Position numbers and translations under genes: made by a program | Assembly (NCBI GenBank): GCA_039931555.1 | Contig: JBDTRP010000123.1 | Span: 1-64,000 of the forward strand | Reading direction: 5' to 3' | Length of the DNA stretch: 64,000 bases | From: JAENVT01 sp039931555 | GTDB lineage: Bacteria > Actinomycetota > Acidimicrobiia > Acidimicrobiales > Ilumatobacteraceae | The notes under the pieces: model-generated | The model's database searches: none | Seen by the model: only the letters and a program-made list of their open reading frames with translations | What the model was told of the DNA's origin: nothing | In this document: positions 1-9,402 of the stretch, one piece after another | Position numbering within the stretch: the stretch's first letter is position 1 | Layout: each line of letters begins with the position of its first letter

Positions 1-1255
1 CGACGACAAGACGGCAGCGCCGGCCGCTACCGGCGGACCCGCCGGTACGAGCGCACCTGCGGGGACCAGCGCTCCTGCCGGTACCGGGGCACCCGCGACC
101 AATGGCGCCCCGGTGTCAGTCGGGCTGAACGAGGCGCCGACAGCAGGCAAGCCATACGATTCATTGAAGGCTGCGCTGGATGCGACTGGCATCCCGGTCG
201 AGATCAACGGCGTCGACCACAACACCTTCCAGGACAACATCACCAACTACCTCGCCCAGCCGGAGGACGTGTTCACCTGGTTCGCCGGCTACCGGATGCG
301 GTTCTTCGCCGACAAGGGCCTTGCCGGTGACGTCTCCGACGTGTGGGCCAATCTCCCCGACGATGCCGAGAGCTTCAAGACCGCCTCCACGGGCAACGAC
401 GACAAGCAATACTTCGTTCCGTTCTACTACTACCCATGGGCCGTGCACTACCGCAAGAGCCTGTTCGCCGAGAAGGGTTACAAGGTCCCGACCAACAAAG
501 ACGAACTGATCGCCCTCGCCACGAAGATGAAGACCGATGGGCTCATTCCGTTCGCCTACGCCAACGACGGCAAGTGGCCAGTTCAGGGCACGTTCGACAT
601 CTTGAACATGCGCACCAACGGATATCAGTACCACGTCGATCTGCTGGCCGGCAAGGAGAGTTGGACCGACGATCGCACCAAGGCCGTGTTCACGACATGG
701 GCCGCGCTGTTGCCGTTCCACCAGGAGAACCCCAACGGCCGCAAGTGGGAAGAAGCCGCCACGGCACTCGAGAAGAAGGAAGCCGGCATGTTCTATCTCG
801 GTACCTTCGTGGCCAGTAACTCCAAGGACCAGGCCTATCTCGACGACCTCGACTTCTTCAACTTTCCCGAACTGGATCCGGCGATCGGCGCCGACGCCCT
901 CGACGCGCCGATCGACGGGTTCATGATGGCCGCAAAGCCGAAGAACCCCGACGGTGCCAGGGCCCTATTGACCGCACTCGGTCAGGCAGCGTCGTTCGAT
1001 GCATACAACAAGGTGAACCCGAGCAACGTCGCGGTCAGTGGTAAGGCCGATACCTCGGCGTACAACGCAATCCAGAAGAAGTCGTCCGAGCTGGTGGGAT
1101 CGGCGAAGAACATCGCCCAGTTCCTTGATCGTGACACGAGCCCTGACTTCGTCTCCAACGTGATCGGCGATGCCTTCGCCAGCTTCCACGCCGACCCGAC
1201 GCAGATCGATTCGATCCTGAAGAGCATCGAAGAGCAGAAGTCGGCCTACCTGTAG
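1..1255 (+). CDS. Sugar ABC transporter substrate-binding lipoprotein, 5' end cut by window
   Basis: Extracellular family 1 solute-binding protein that would capture a sugar outside the membrane and deliver it to the two permeases that follow. The frame is open from base 2, so the GTG at 113 is internal and the true start and lipobox lie outside the window. The first ~37 visible residues are an Ala/Pro/Gly/Thr-rich linker with a TSAPAG repeat, typical of the spacer after a lipidated cysteine. The body has the mixed Trp/Tyr-rich pattern of the family (FAGYRMRFFADKG, YYYPWAVHYRKSLF). The gene order binding protein-permease-permease-beta-galactosidase suggests a galactoside or oligosaccharide substrate, which is inference. 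No ATPase subunit is present, so a shared MsmK/UgpC-type ATPase elsewhere is likely. Confidence 0.85.
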   Translation, partial: DDKTAAPAATGGPAGTSAPAGTSAPAGTGAPATNGAPVSVGLNEAPTAGKPYDSLKAALDATGIPVEINGVDHNTFQDNITNYLAQPEDVFTWFAGYRMRFFADKGLAGDVSDVWANLPDDAESFKTASTGNDDKQYFVPFYYYPWAVHYRKSLFAEKGYKVPTNKDELIALATKMKTDGLIPFAYANDGKWPVQGTFDILNMRTNGYQYHVDLLAGKESWTDDRTKAVFTTWAALLPFHQENPNGRKWEEAATALEKKEAGMFYLGTFVASNSKDQAYLDDLDFFNFPELDPAIGADALDAPIDGFMMAAKPKNPDGARALLTALGQAASFDAYNKVNPSNVAVSGKADTSAYNAIQKKSSELVGSAKNIAQFLDRDTSPDFVSNVIGDAFASFHADPTQIDSILKSIEEQKSAYL

Positions 1256-1291
1256 CCTCGTCGGGCCTACAGGCGAATAACGGACCACCTC

Positions 1292-2269
1292 ATGTCCGAT
1301 GAAACTCTGACAACGGCGCCCCTTCCCAAGGGGCGCCGTCGTCGATTCAGTCAACTGTCGAAGAGCGACAAGATCTGGCTCTCGCTCATGGTCGGGATAC
1401 CCACGACCATCCACATCGTGTTCGTGTGGCTACCGGCCATCTCGACGATCGTGCTGTCGGTCACGAAGTGGGACGGTCTCAAGTTGGGCACCTGGCAACT
1501 GCTCGGCTTCCGCAACTACTGGACGATCTTCACGGTGCTCGAGGACAAGCTGTTCCCGGCGTTGTTCAACAACCTCGTGCTGCTGGTATGGCTGTCGATC
1601 TGCAGTGCCGTGGGCATGTTGCTCGCCTACCTGCTCGACAAAGGGGTTCGGGGTACAGCGATCTATCAGAGCGTGTTCTACCTGCCAGTGGTCTTGTCGC
1701 TGGCAGTCGTCGGGTTCATCTGGAAGAGCGTGATGTTCAGCCAGGCCCAAGGTTTGTTCAACCTGGGTCGCGACAAGCCGATCGATTTCGTCGGCAACGC
1801 CGACAAGATCTTCACCGTGCACATTCCATTCCTGGACAACCCGTTGGGTCTGTCGAAGAACTTCGCCGCGCTGCTCGTGGCCATGGCGTGGCGACACATC
1901 GGGTACGTCATGGTGCTCTACCTCGCCGGGCTCAAGAGTGTCGACCCATCGCTTCGTGAGGCTGCATCGATCGACGGCTGCAACGAATGGCAGAGCTTTC
2001 GCCGCGTGGTCTTCCCGGTGATGAAGCCGATTAACGTCATCGTGTTCGTGATCACAGTGATCGAGGCGCTACGCGCCTTCGACATCATCGTGGCCCTGAA
2101 GGAGCCTGTCGGCACGTCGGTGATGGGCGTGCTCGTCAAGAAGAACCTGACGGGTGAAGGCGGCGGCAACGTCGGAGTCGGCTCGGCCTACGGTGTCGTT
2201 CTCCTGGCGCTCTGTCTCGGCTTCATCGTCTGGTACCTCGTCAATCACTACCGGGAGAACGAGTTTTGA
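1292..2269 (+). CDS. Sugar ABC transporter permease (MalF/UgpA-like)
   Basis: Inner-membrane permease of a carbohydrate ABC importer (binding-protein-dependent transport family), 325 aa. It has an N-terminal membrane segment around residues 27-50 and further segments from about 85. The EAA loop that contacts the ATPase reads REAASIDGCNEWQSFRRV with a following FPVMKP. It starts 36 nt after the binding-protein gene and ends in a 4-nt overlap with the next permease, so the three are probably one transcript. The substrate is not identifiable from sequence. Confidence 0.9.
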   Translation: MSDETLTTAPLPKGRRRRFSQLSKSDKIWLSLMVGIPTTIHIVFVWLPAISTIVLSVTKWDGLKLGTWQLLGFRNYWTIFTVLEDKLFPALFNNLVLLVWLSICSAVGMLLAYLLDKGVRGTAIYQSVFYLPVVLSLAVVGFIWKSVMFSQAQGLFNLGRDKPIDFVGNADKIFTVHIPFLDNPLGLSKNFAALLVAMAWRHIGYVMVLYLAGLKSVDPSLREAASIDGCNEWQSFRRVVFPVMKPINVIVFVITVIEALRAFDIIVALKEPVGTSVMGVLVKKNLTGEGGGNVGVGSAYGVVLLALCLGFIVWYLVNHYRENEF

Positions 2270-3165
2270 GCGCGCGACTGACCCTGGTGGAACGCAAGCC
2301 CGGCTATTCAAAGCCGTTGCGCGTGCTCCTGTACGGCTTTCTCACGACCTTGGCGCTGGCCTGGCTCGTTCCAGTCGGAGGAGCCATCTACGCATCGCTG
2401 CGCCCTTACGGCGAGACCCAGACGAAGGGGATCTTCTCCTGGCCCGATTCGCTCGGCTTCTCCAACTACCGTGCTGCCTTCAAGCAGGGCAACATGAGCA
2501 AGACGTTCCTCAACACCGCGTTCATCGTGCTCCCATCGATCGTGCTCATCTTGTTGATGTCGAGCCTCATGGCGTTCGCCGTCAGCCGCTTCAGCTTCCG
2601 ATTCAACGTCGCCCTGCTGCTGTTGTTCACGGCCGGCAACCTCCTGCCTGCGCAGGTGCTGTTCCAGCCGCTGTTCCAGTTCTTCAAAGCGGTGCCATGG
2701 CCCGATGCGATCAGCGACTCCAACACGGGCAGTCTGCTCGGCACCAAGATCGCCGTGATCATCGTGCACGTTGCATTCCAGACGGGGTTCTGCACCTTCG
2801 TGCTCAGCAACTACATGAAGACGATCCCGAAAGAGCTCAACGAGGCGGCGCTCGTCGATGGAGCCAGCGTGCCGCGCACGTTCTTCCAAGTCATACTTCC
2901 GCTCTGCCGGCCGGCGCTCGCCGCGCTTGCGACGCTCGAGTTCACCTGGCTCTACAACGACTTCTTCTGGGCGGTGGTGCTCATCAACAAGGGTGACGAA
3001 CGCCCGATCACGTCATCGATCGCCAACCTCGGCGGCGCGTTCTTCACCAACGACAACCTCGTTGCGGCAGCGTCGATGATCGTTGCAATGCCCACGTTGT
3101 TCGTCTATCTCATCCTGCAGCGGCAGTTCATCAGCGGGTTGACGCTCGGGGCCAGCAAGGGGTGA
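2266..3165 (+). CDS. Sugar ABC transporter permease (MalG/UgpE-like)
   Basis: Second permease of the importer, 299 aa. It starts at a TTG that overlaps the previous stop (TTGA), indicating translational coupling. The EAA loop is visible as NEAALVDGASVPRTFFQVILP in the last third, and about six hydrophobic segments are seen, as usual for MalG-type subunits. It probably forms a heterodimer with the 1292-2269 product. Confidence 0.9.
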   Translation: MSARLTLVERKPGYSKPLRVLLYGFLTTLALAWLVPVGGAIYASLRPYGETQTKGIFSWPDSLGFSNYRAAFKQGNMSKTFLNTAFIVLPSIVLILLMSSLMAFAVSRFSFRFNVALLLLFTAGNLLPAQVLFQPLFQFFKAVPWPDAISDSNTGSLLGTKIAVIIVHVAFQTGFCTFVLSNYMKTIPKELNEAALVDGASVPRTFFQVILPLCRPALAALATLEFTWLYNDFFWAVVLINKGDERPITSSIANLGGAFFTNDNLVAAASMIVAMPTLFVYLILQRQFISGLTLGASKG

Positions 3166-3205
3166 GCTCGTCACAGCTCGGGTCGGCAAAGGAACCAGAC
3201 CGCTG

Positions 3206-6163
3206 ATGCTGCCCGTCATCGGATACTTCCGGCCATGGACGGATCCCACCGTCACGGCGATCGGCCGCTTGCCGATGCACGTGCCGATCGCTCGCACCGA
3301 GAAGCGCTCGCTCGACGGCACGTGGTCGTTCGCGCTGTTCAACCATCCCGACGTCGTGCCCGAGTCGGCGCTGACCGGCGAGTTGCCCTCGTCGCTGAGC
3401 GAGGTGATCAAAGAAGTCACCGTCCCCGGCAGTTGGACGATGCAAGACACCGGTGATTTCCCGCACTACACCAACGTGCAGATGCCGTTCCCCGGTCCAC
3501 CACCGGCATTGTCCGAGCGGGTGACCACCGGGCTGTACCGCACGACGTTCGCCGTGCCCCGGCCGTGGAAGGGCTCGCAGATCGTGCTGCACGTCGGCGG
3601 GGCCGAGAGCGTGCACGCGGTGTACGTCAACGGCGTGTTCGTGGGGTACGGAACCGACAGCCGCCTGCCCAGCGAGTACGACGTGTCGCGATACGTGATC
3701 GCCGGCAAGACGAACGACCTGGCGATCGTCGTGGTCCGGTACAGCGCGGGCAGCTACATCGAGGATCAGGACCAGTGGTGGATGGCCGGCCTCCACCGCT
3801 CTGTCCACGTCGAATCCCGACCGCTCGTGCACATCGCCGACGTCCGCTGCGACGGCGACTTCGACCACACCTCGGGTGCCGGCACCGTGCGAGTCACGAC
3901 CGAGATCGGCTTCGTCGCCCAGCCGTACGAGGGATGGACGGTGCGCACCACGCTGCGCACCCCGAAGGGTCGTGTGGTCGGCAAGCCGCAGACCTCGCCC
4001 GTGCCACACGCCTTCGCGGTTCCGTACGTCTTCGTGGGTCACGTGGTCAGCGCCCACTGGGCCGTGCCTACGCCAGCCCCATGGTCGGCGGAGGCCCCGA
4101 ACCTGTATGAGGTCACCTGCGAGTTGCTCGACCCTGACGAGACGTTGGCCGAGACGACGACGCATCGCGTGGGCATGCGTCGTGTCGAGGTGGTCGATCG
4201 CCAGCTCCGCGTCAACGGCCAGCCGATCTGGATCTTCGGTGTGAACCGCCACGATCACCATCCTGATCGCGGCAAGGCAGTGAGCTCCGACGACATCCGC
4301 CAGGACCTCCAGCTGATGCGCGCCCACAACATCACCGCGGTCCGTACCTGCCACTACCCGAACGACAGCGTGCTGTACGACCTGTGCGACGAGTTGGGCA
4401 TGTACGTGATCGACGAGGCCAACATCGAGAGCCACGCATACAACACCAGCATTTGCGACGACGCCCGCTACCGCCCCGCGTTCGTCGAGCGCGGGGCGCG
4501 CATGGTGCAACGAGATCGGAACCATCCGTCGATCATCCAGTGGAGCCTGGGCAACGAGAGCGGCTATGGCTCCAACCACGATGCCCTCGCAGGTTGGATT
4601 CGCCGAGTCGACCCCAGCCGGCCGCTGCACTACGAGGGTGGCGTGATGCACGGCGACGGAACTCATCCTCAGCGTTCGATGCAGAACTGGATCGACGGTG
4701 GGATGGAGGCCAGCGACACCACGTGTCCGATGTATCCGCAGATCGAGACGATCCGCCAATACGGCGCCGACGGGATCGGGACCCGGCCGCTGATCATGTG
4801 CGAGTACAGCCACGCGATGGGGAACTCGAACGGATCGCTGGCCGACTACTGGGAGACCATCACGTCGACACCCGGGTTGCAGGGTGGGTTCATCTGGGAG
4901 TTCAAGGATCACGGGTTGCGGCGTCGGCTGGAGGATGGCAGCGAGCGCCTCGCCTACGGCGGTGATTTCGGTGACACACCGCACGACGGCAACTTCGTCG
5001 CCGACGGGCTCGTCTCGGCCGATCTCGAACCGCATCCGGCGATGCGCGAGGTGGCATGGGTCTACCGGCCGGTCACCGTGTCGCTCGGCGGTGGTGCGCG
5101 CTCGCGTTCGTTGCGAGTCACCAACCGGCGATCGTTCGTCGGTCTCGGCGATCTGGTCGCCTCGTGGGAGTTGCTGGTCGATGGCGCCGTGGCGAAGCAC
5201 GGGCGGCTGCGTGTGCCGAAGGTGAGCCCGGGCGAGACCGTCGACGTTCCGTTGCCGTGCCCTGTGCCGGCGGCCGGCGGCGAAGTACACCTGACGATTC
5301 GTTGGCAAGCCCGCCGCGACAGCTGGTTCGCCCCCCAGGGCCAACTGATGGCATGGGATCAAGTCGAACTGCGCGCCGTTCGACCCGCCCGAGACGTGGC
5401 CAGGCGACTGGCTGCATCGCCGCCATCGTCGGCGGCGCTCGACGACCTGCTGGTGCTGCCCGTCGAGCTGGCCTTGTGGCGTGCGCCGACCGACAACGAC
5501 GGTTTCAAGCTGCTCCCCGAGCTCTCCGAACGCATTGGGGTCGGTGGCCAGGCGTTGCGACTGTGGAAGCAGGCAGGCCTCGATCAGACCCCGGCCGACG
5601 AGCTCGTCGAGCATCGCTGCGATCGCACGGTGTCCGACGACGGGTTCGCCGTCACCTACCGGCATCGTGTCCGCGTGCCGGCAGGGCTGGTCGATCTGCC
5701 CCGCGTCGGCGTGCGGTTCTCGTTGCCCGGCAGGTTCCGCGAGCTGCGCTGGTTCGGTCGCGGGCCCCACGAGAACTATCCCGACCGCAACGCCGGCGCA
5801 ATGCTCGGCGTGTGGACCGGCAACCCCGACACGCCCCCGTATCTCGTCCCCCAGGAGTTCGGTCTCCGCACCGAGACCAGGTGGCTGGAATGCATCGATG
5901 CGCGCTCCGGTGACGTCGTCCGCGTCGATGTGATCGAGCCGGTCGCACTGCACATGTCGGCCACGAACTTCCGTTCCGAGGATCTGTTCGCCGCCGCAAA
6001 TCAGGCCGACCTGTGGCCGCGCGACGAACTGGTCGTGCACCTCGACGTCGCTCACCGCGGACTCGGCACCGCCAGCTGCGGCCCCGACGTACTTCCGCAG
6101 TACCGGTTGCCCGCTGGCGACTACTCCTTCTCCTATCGCCTCACCCTGCGCCCACCCGACTAG
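3206..6163 (+). CDS. lacZ: Beta-galactosidase, glycoside hydrolase family 2 (LacZ type)
   Basis: Hydrolyses terminal beta-galactosides in the cytoplasm. The product is 985 aa, close to E. coli LacZ (1024). The N-terminal sugar-binding domain (about 1-210) starts with the usual TAIGRLPMHVP segment. The TIM barrel follows: Glu451 in SLGNESGYG is the expected acid/base and Glu533 in MCEYSHAMGN the expected nucleophile. The C-terminal domain 5 (bgal small chain) contains WFGRGPHENYPDR. The gene lies 40 nt after the importer permease, so uptake and intracellular cleavage are probably coupled. No signal peptide is seen. The exact natural galactoside is not known. Confidence 0.93.
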   Translation: MLPVIGYFRPWTDPTVTAIGRLPMHVPIARTEKRSLDGTWSFALFNHPDVVPESALTGELPSSLSEVIKEVTVPGSWTMQDTGDFPHYTNVQMPFPGPPPALSERVTTGLYRTTFAVPRPWKGSQIVLHVGGAESVHAVYVNGVFVGYGTDSRLPSEYDVSRYVIAGKTNDLAIVVVRYSAGSYIEDQDQWWMAGLHRSVHVESRPLVHIADVRCDGDFDHTSGAGTVRVTTEIGFVAQPYEGWTVRTTLRTPKGRVVGKPQTSPVPHAFAVPYVFVGHVVSAHWAVPTPAPWSAEAPNLYEVTCELLDPDETLAETTTHRVGMRRVEVVDRQLRVNGQPIWIFGVNRHDHHPDRGKAVSSDDIRQDLQLMRAHNITAVRTCHYPNDSVLYDLCDELGMYVIDEANIESHAYNTSICDDARYRPAFVERGARMVQRDRNHPSIIQWSLGNESGYGSNHDALAGWIRRVDPSRPLHYEGGVMHGDGTHPQRSMQNWIDGGMEASDTTCPMYPQIETIRQYGADGIGTRPLIMCEYSHAMGNSNGSLADYWETITSTPGLQGGFIWEFKDHGLRRRLEDGSERLAYGGDFGDTPHDGNFVADGLVSADLEPHPAMREVAWVYRPVTVSLGGGARSRSLRVTNRRSFVGLGDLVASWELLVDGAVAKHGRLRVPKVSPGETVDVPLPCPVPAAGGEVHLTIRWQARRDSWFAPQGQLMAWDQVELRAVRPARDVARRLAASPPSSAALDDLLVLPVELALWRAPTDNDGFKLLPELSERIGVGGQALRLWKQAGLDQTPADELVEHRCDRTVSDDGFAVTYRHRVRVPAGLVDLPRVGVRFSLPGRFRELRWFGRGPHENYPDRNAGAMLGVWTGNPDTPPYLVPQEFGLRTETRWLECIDARSGDVVRVDVIEPVALHMSATNFRSEDLFAAANQADLWPRDELVVHLDVAHRGLGTASCGPDVLPQYRLPAGDYSFSYRLTLRPPD

Positions 6164-6225
6164 CGCAGTTTCGGTCGCGAGAGCCATCATCACCAATTGG
6201 GCGGGGCGTTCGTGGGGTTCGCCTC

Positions 6226-6239
6226 TAGCATCGGAGGCT
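6226..6239 (+). promoter_or_regulatory. Putative leaderless promoter of gatCAB (-10 TAGCAT)
   Basis: TAGCAT at 6226-6231 lies 8 nt before the GTG of gatC, the spacing expected between a -10 box and a start codon that is also the transcription start. A GGAGG at 6233-6237 is only 2 nt from the GTG, too close to act as a normal ribosome binding site, which favours the leaderless reading. Confidence 0.4.
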
Positions 6240-6542
6240 GTGTCGGAGCGCATTTCAGCAGAGGTCGTCGCCAAGGTTGCCCGGTTGGCCCGGCTCGACC
6301 TGACGCCGGAAGAGATCGAGCGCACCACGACGCAACTGGCCGACATGCTCGAGCACTTCGCCGACATCGATGCGCTGCAACTCGACGACGTTGCCCCGAT
6401 GGCGCAGCCGTATCCACTCGACAACGTGTTTCGTGAGGACGTGATCGCCCCAGGCCTCGATCGTGACGAGGTGCTGGCCGCCGCGCCGGCTGCAGAGCAC
6501 GGACGATTCCGGGTGCCGCCGATCATCGGACTGGATCTCTGA
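6240..6542 (+). CDS. gatC: Asp-tRNA(Asn)/Glu-tRNA(Gln) amidotransferase subunit C
   Basis: Small scaffolding subunit of GatCAB, the complex that amidates misacylated Glu-tRNA(Gln) or Asp-tRNA(Asn). The product is 100 aa. It carries the family signature EVVAKVARLARLDLTPEEIE near the N-terminus and the segment DDVAPMAQPYPLDNVFREDV that wraps GatA. The GTG start was chosen because it begins the conserved helix at the usual place. Its stop overlaps the gatA ATG by 1 nt. Confidence 0.95.
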   Translation: MSERISAEVVAKVARLARLDLTPEEIERTTTQLADMLEHFADIDALQLDDVAPMAQPYPLDNVFREDVIAPGLDRDEVLAAAPAAEHGRFRVPPIIGLDL

Positions 6543-7975
6543 TGGCCAGCGCGATCGAGATTGCCGCGGGCGTACGCAGCGGCGCGCTGAAGGCGGTCGA
6601 CGTGGTCGAACGGCACCTTGCAACCATCGGCAAACGTGAGCCCGAGATCCATGCGTTCAACCTGGTCATGACCGATCAGGCTCGTGCCTCGGCAGCGTCG
6701 ATCGATGCGCTGGTCGCAGCAGGTGGCGACCCCGGCCCGCTGGCAGGTGTGCCGATCGCGTTGAAGGACAACATGTGCACCCGCGGTGTGCCGACGACCT
6801 GCTCGTCGAAGATCCTGGCCGGGTGGAAGCCGCCGTACGACGCCACGATCGTGACGAAGTTGGCGGCGGCAGGTGCCGTGGTGATCGGCAAGACCAACCT
6901 CGACGAGTTCGCCATGGGCTCCAGTACCGAGAACTCGGCGTTCGGGCCGACTCGCAATCCGCACGATACCTCGCGCGTACCTGGCGGAAGTAGCGGTGGC
7001 AGTGCCGCTGCAGTGGCCGCGGGGTTCGCCTCGGTCGGTCTCGGCAGCGACACCGGCGGGTCGATCCGCCAGCCCGCCGCATTGTGCGGTGTCGTCGGTG
7101 TGAAGCCGACCTACGGGTATGTCAGCCGGTACGGGCTCATCGCCTTCGCCAGCAGCCTCGATCAGATCGGCCCGTTCGCCAACAGCGTTGCCGACGCCGC
7201 CCAGCTGCTCGACGTGATCGGCGGCCACGACCCGATGGACTCGACGTCGATCCCGCTCGAGCACCCGTCGCTGCTCGATGCCATCGACCACGGTGTCGAG
7301 GGCTTGCGTGTCGGGCGCATCACCGATCTTCCAGAAGGGGCTGACCCCGATGTCAACGAGCGCGTCGAGGTCGCCTTCGACGCGCTGCGCGCCGCGGGTG
7401 CGACGATCGTCGATGTGCAGGTGCCGGCCTTCACCTTCGGGCTCACTGCCTACTACCTGATCGCCCCGGCCGAGGCCAGCAGCAACCTGGCCCGGTACGA
7501 CGGCGTCCGATACGGCTTGCGAGTCGATGCCGAAGACACCAACGCGATGTACGGCGTCACCCGCGCCGCCGGGTTCGGCGACGAGGTCAAGCGACGGATC
7601 ATGTTGGGCACGTATGCCTTGAGTGCCGGCTACTACGACGCCTACTACGGCAAGGCCTTGAAGGTGCGCCGGCTGATCCACGACGAGTTCGAACGGGCCT
7701 ATCAGCACGCCGACGTGCTGCTGACCCCCGCCTCGCCCAGCGTGGCGTTTCCCTTCGGGGCCAAGGGCGACAACCCGTTGGCGATGTACCTGTGCGACGT
7801 GTACACGATCCCGGCGAACCTGTCGGGTCATCCGGGCATGAGCGTCCCGTTCGGCACCGGTGCCGATGACCTGCCGGTCGGGGTCCAGGTTCTCGCCGGA
7901 ACGCTGTGCGAGCCGCAGATGTTCCGAGCCGCCGCAGCGTTGGAACGGGCTGTCACACAAGGGTTTGGGAAGTGA
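6542..7975 (+). CDS. gatA: Asp-tRNA(Asn)/Glu-tRNA(Gln) amidotransferase subunit A
   Basis: Glutaminase subunit of GatCAB, 477 aa, amidase-signature family. It releases ammonia from glutamine and channels it to GatB. The Ser-cisSer-Lys triad is intact: Lys75 in ALKDNMC, Ser150 in the GGSSGGSAAA loop and Ser174 in GSDTGGSIRQP. The gene is coupled to gatC by TGATG and to gatB by GTGA. Confidence 0.97.
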   Translation: MASAIEIAAGVRSGALKAVDVVERHLATIGKREPEIHAFNLVMTDQARASAASIDALVAAGGDPGPLAGVPIALKDNMCTRGVPTTCSSKILAGWKPPYDATIVTKLAAAGAVVIGKTNLDEFAMGSSTENSAFGPTRNPHDTSRVPGGSSGGSAAAVAAGFASVGLGSDTGGSIRQPAALCGVVGVKPTYGYVSRYGLIAFASSLDQIGPFANSVADAAQLLDVIGGHDPMDSTSIPLEHPSLLDAIDHGVEGLRVGRITDLPEGADPDVNERVEVAFDALRAAGATIVDVQVPAFTFGLTAYYLIAPAEASSNLARYDGVRYGLRVDAEDTNAMYGVTRAAGFGDEVKRRIMLGTYALSAGYYDAYYGKALKVRRLIHDEFERAYQHADVLLTPASPSVAFPFGAKGDNPLAMYLCDVYTIPANLSGHPGMSVPFGTGADDLPVGVQVLAGTLCEPQMFRAAAALERAVTQGFGK

Positions 7976-9402
7976 GCGGGCGCGACGGTCTTCCCGGCGA
8001 TTGGCAGCTCGTCGTCGGTCTCGAAGTGCACGTCGAACTGGCCACCGTCACGAAGTTGTTCTCCGCCAGCCCGAACCGATTCGGCGACGAACCGAACACC
8101 AACATCGACCCGGTCACGCTCGGCTTACCGGGAGCCCTGCCGGTGTTGAACCGTCAGGCGGTCGAATTGGCCATGCGCATCGGCCTGGCCCTGAACTGCT
8201 CGATCCGGCCGTGCACGTTCCACCGCAAGAACTACTTCTATCCCGACATGCCCAAGGCCTACCAGATCAGCCAGTACGACCAGCCGCTGAACGTCGACGG
8301 CTTCCTTGCCCTGCCCGACGGCACGCGCATCGGCATCGAGCGCGCCCACATCGAAGAAGACACCGGCAAGAGCACGCACTTCGGCGGAGCGGGCGGTCGC
8401 ATCCACGGCAGCGACTATTCGTTGATCGACTTCAACCGGGCAGGTGTGCCGCTGGTCGAGATCGTCAGCCGCCCCGACATCCGCACGGCCGAGCAAGCCC
8501 GTCAGTACGTGACCGAACTGCGCGGCATCCTGCTGGCGGTCGAGGCGTCCGATGCGAAGATGGAAGAGGGCAGCATGCGCGTCGACGCCAACGTCAGCGT
8601 GCACCTCCCGGGGACTCCCTTCGGTACGCGGTGCGAGATCAAGAACGTCAACAGCGTGCGTTCGATCGGGCGGGCGATCGAGTACGAAGCCAGGCGCCAG
8701 ATCGACCTGCTCGAGAGCGGCGACCAGGTTCGCCAAGAAACACGGCACTGGGACGAGACCGACGGCCGCACCCACACCCTGCGCACGAAGGAAGACGCCG
8801 ACGACTACCGGTACTTCCTCGAGCCGGACCTCGTGCCGCTGTCGCCGTCGGATGCTTGGATCGCCGCCGTCCGCGCCGCGTTGCCGATGCTGCCGGCCGC
8901 TCGGCGAGCGCGCCTCGCCGAGGCGACCGGCGTTGCACCCGACAGCGAAGCGGCGATGGTCGTTGTCGATCGCGGGCAGGACGAGTATGTACTGGCCGTT
9001 GGCGCCGCCGGCGGCGACGTCGCCCGCGCCCTCGTCCACGTGAAGGAAGCGTTCGCCGATTCGCCCTCGGTTCCCCCGGCCGACCTGGCCAAGCTGACGA
9101 CGATGGAGGTCGAAGGCACGTTGACGGCGACACAGGCCAAGACGGTGGTTGCCGATCTGATCGCCAACGGCGGGGGCGATGCCGCGGCGATCGCCGCGGC
9201 CAAGGGCTTCGAGGCGATGGGAGCCGACGACCTCGGCCCGCTCGTCGACCGGGCGATTGCCGAGAATGGCGAGGCGTGGGCGAAGTTCTGTGCCGGAGAA
9301 GGTAAGGCGATGGGCGCGCTCGTGGGTGCAGTGATGAAGCTCAGCCAGGGCAAGGCCGACGGCAAGGCCGTCACCGCTGTGTTGAACGTCAAGAAGGGCT
9401 AG
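7972..9402 (+). CDS. gatB: Asp-tRNA(Asn)/Glu-tRNA(Gln) amidotransferase subunit B
   Basis: Kinase/transamidase subunit that phosphorylates and then amidates the misacylated tRNA, 476 aa. The start is the GTG at 7972, overlapping the gatA stop by 4 nt. The longer in-frame extension to 7906 lies within gatA and does not resemble GatB. The family signatures are visible: VVGLEVHVEL at the N-terminus, FYPDMPKAYQISQYDQPL, and the GatB/YqeY tail domain in the last ~150 residues. The last four bases overlap the convergent gene on the other strand. Confidence 0.96.
   Translation: MSGRDGLPGDWQLVVGLEVHVELATVTKLFSASPNRFGDEPNTNIDPVTLGLPGALPVLNRQAVELAMRIGLALNCSIRPCTFHRKNYFYPDMPKAYQISQYDQPLNVDGFLALPDGTRIGIERAHIEEDTGKSTHFGGAGGRIHGSDYSLIDFNRAGVPLVEIVSRPDIRTAEQARQYVTELRGILLAVEASDAKMEEGSMRVDANVSVHLPGTPFGTRCEIKNVNSVRSIGRAIEYEARRQIDLLESGDQVRQETRHWDETDGRTHTLRTKEDADDYRYFLEPDLVPLSPSDAWIAAVRAALPMLPAARRARLAEATGVAPDSEAAMVVVDRGQDEYVLAVGAAGGDVARALVHVKEAFADSPSVPPADLAKLTTMEVEGTLTATQAKTVVADLIANGGGDAAAIAAAKGFEAMGADDLGPLVDRAIAENGEAWAKFCAGEGKAMGALVGAVMKLSQGKADGKAVTAVLNVKKG

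Noticed and set aside
113..115. GTG as the start of the solute-binding protein
   Set aside because: The frame continues upstream to the window edge through a typical lipoprotein linker, so the gene is simply cut.
3131..7960. A 1609-codon minus-strand open frame opposite lacZ, gatC and gatA
   Set aside because: Antisense shadow of high-GC coding DNA: Arg/His/Val/Gly-rich with no family features, while the opposite strand carries complete conserved enzymes.
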